The notes under the pieces are model-generated. The model ran no database searches and was not told the origin of the DNA. It worked only from the letters and a program-made list of their open reading frames with translations. This document shows positions 63,322 to 64,000 of a stretch of 64,000 nt of DNA, in pieces. Position numbers and translations under genes: made by a program. How positions within the stretch are numbered: the first letter of the stretch is position 1; each line of letters starts with the position of its first letter. Source of the stretch: Hydractinia symbiolongicarpus (lineage: Eukaryota > Cnidaria > Hydrozoa > Anthoathecata > Hydractiniidae); NCBI RefSeq assembly GCF_029227915.1, contig NC_079888.1, positions 21,804,001-21,868,000 of the forward strand. Reading direction: 5' to 3'.

Positions 63322-64000
63322 ACTATACGGGCCGAGTCCTGGGTTTACGGGAAATGGCGGGTTTTCGTTTGCCGGCGATTAAACTCCTTTTATTCAGCGT
63401 CTCATCAAAAATGAAAACATTTTTAAAAACTACAAGTCTCATGGGCTTTAGTGGTGAAATAATAATTTGAAAAATCGTTCGGGAAATCAGTTTACTCCCT
63501 GGGTACTTTCTTTATATACATTCAACTATACGGGCCAAGCCCGGGATATACGGGAAATTGCGGTTTTTCGTTTGCCAGCGATTAAACTTCTTTTATTCAG
63601 CGTCTCATCAAAAATGAAAATATTTTTAAAAACTACAACTCTCATGGGTTTAGTGGTGAAATAATAATTTAAAAAATCGTTTGGGAAATGAGTTTACTCC
63701 CTGGGTACTTTCTTTGTATACTTTTGACTATACGGGCCGAGTCCGGGATTTACGGGAAATCGCGGGTTTTCGTTTGCCGGCGATTAAACTTCTTTTATCC
63801 AGCGTCTCATCAAAAATGAAAGCATTTTTAAAAACTACAAGTCTCATGCGTTTTAGTGGTGAAAAAATAATTTAAAAAATCGTTCGGGAAATGAGTTTAC
63901 TCCCTAGGTACTTTCTTTCTCTACTTTTGACTATACGGGCCGAGTCCTGGGTTTACGGGAAATGGCGGGTTTTCGTTTGCCGGCGATTAAACTCCTTTTA
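63322..64000 (+). repeat. 203-bp satellite, right edge
   Basis: Three more monomers in the same orientation, including a 202-bp type at 63467 and a further tttctctactttt at about 63918, which suggests another round of 608-bp repetition. The array runs past base 64000. Confidence 0.96.

Noticed and set aside
18763-63875. Dozens of 62-100 codon open frames, such as those starting MKNRSGNQFTPW or MGNEFTPWVLS, in the satellite
   Set aside because: They are one satellite monomer read in one frame. The monomer length (203 or 202) is not a multiple of 3 and most copies carry a TAA in ataatttaa, so no frame continues. Many would need a TTG start. Their similarity only reflects repeat similarity.
1-64000. 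CRISPR array
   Set aside because: Repeats are regular, but the whole 203-bp unit is repeated; there are no unique spacers and no cas genes.
1-64000. CENP-B box in the monomer
   Set aside because: The nearest stretch, gttcgggaaatgagttt, matches TTCG and the central A but lacks the CGGG half. I saw no full match to nTTCGnnnnAnnCGGGn on either strand of the typical monomer.
1-64000. Telomeric repeats, rDNA or tRNA genes
   Set aside because: No TTAGGG-like tracts, no rRNA-like sequence and no convincing A and B box pair were seen; gtttcgaagat near 7897 only loosely resembles a B box.

Overview
This window is almost entirely satellite DNA. One tandem repeat with a monomer of about 203 bp runs head to tail, always in the same orientation, from the first base to the last, so the array is cut by both window edges. 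I estimate roughly 285 monomers. I found no credible protein-coding gene, tRNA, rRNA, telomeric repeat or CRISPR array. A gene-free array of this size, with nested higher-order repeats and an inserted transposon, indicates a eukaryotic nuclear genome, probably centromeric, pericentromeric or another heterochromatic block. The species cannot be named from the sequence. CpG is not depleted in the monomer (13 CpG against about 7 expected, counted by hand), which argues against long residence in heavily methylated germline DNA.

Layout. 1-6214: satellite with a loose larger period of about 2.0-2.6 kb. 6215-9097: a 2.88-kb non-satellite insertion. 9098-10608: satellite. 10609-13491: a second copy of the insertion, 4394 bp downstream, with only 7 substitutions found. 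13492-20553: satellite, including a 6-monomer (1218 bp) repeat. 20554-25836 and 25837-31119: a 5283-bp tandem duplication. 31120-40594: satellite with 608-bp (3-monomer) and 811-bp (4-monomer) higher-order units and many 75-bp truncated monomers. 40595-46170: a higher-order repeat of 996 bp marked by an 18-bp deletion. 46171-50380: more divergent monomers. 50381-52479: an 812-bp repeat. 52480-57900 and 57901-63321: a second large tandem duplication, of 5421 bp. 63322-64000: the array continues.

The most interesting items are the two insertions. Removing 6215-9097 restores the uninterrupted satellite sequence exactly. Read on the minus strand, the element has a terminal TTGCGAAGCA, an inverted copy of it 19 nt inside the other end, a hairpin at that other end, a final CTAG, and insertion between two T residues without target duplication. 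This combination is that of Helentron/Helitron2-type rolling-circle transposons, here apparently a non-autonomous member. The element was then copied together with flanking satellite by a segmental duplication.

The rest of the window records satellite evolution: local homogenisation into regional monomer families, 1-bp, 18-bp, about 52-bp, about 110-bp and 128-bp deletions that became markers of higher-order units, very recent 5.3-5.4 kb duplications with two kinds of junction, and blocks copied 4.6, 9.2 and 18.5 kb along the array.
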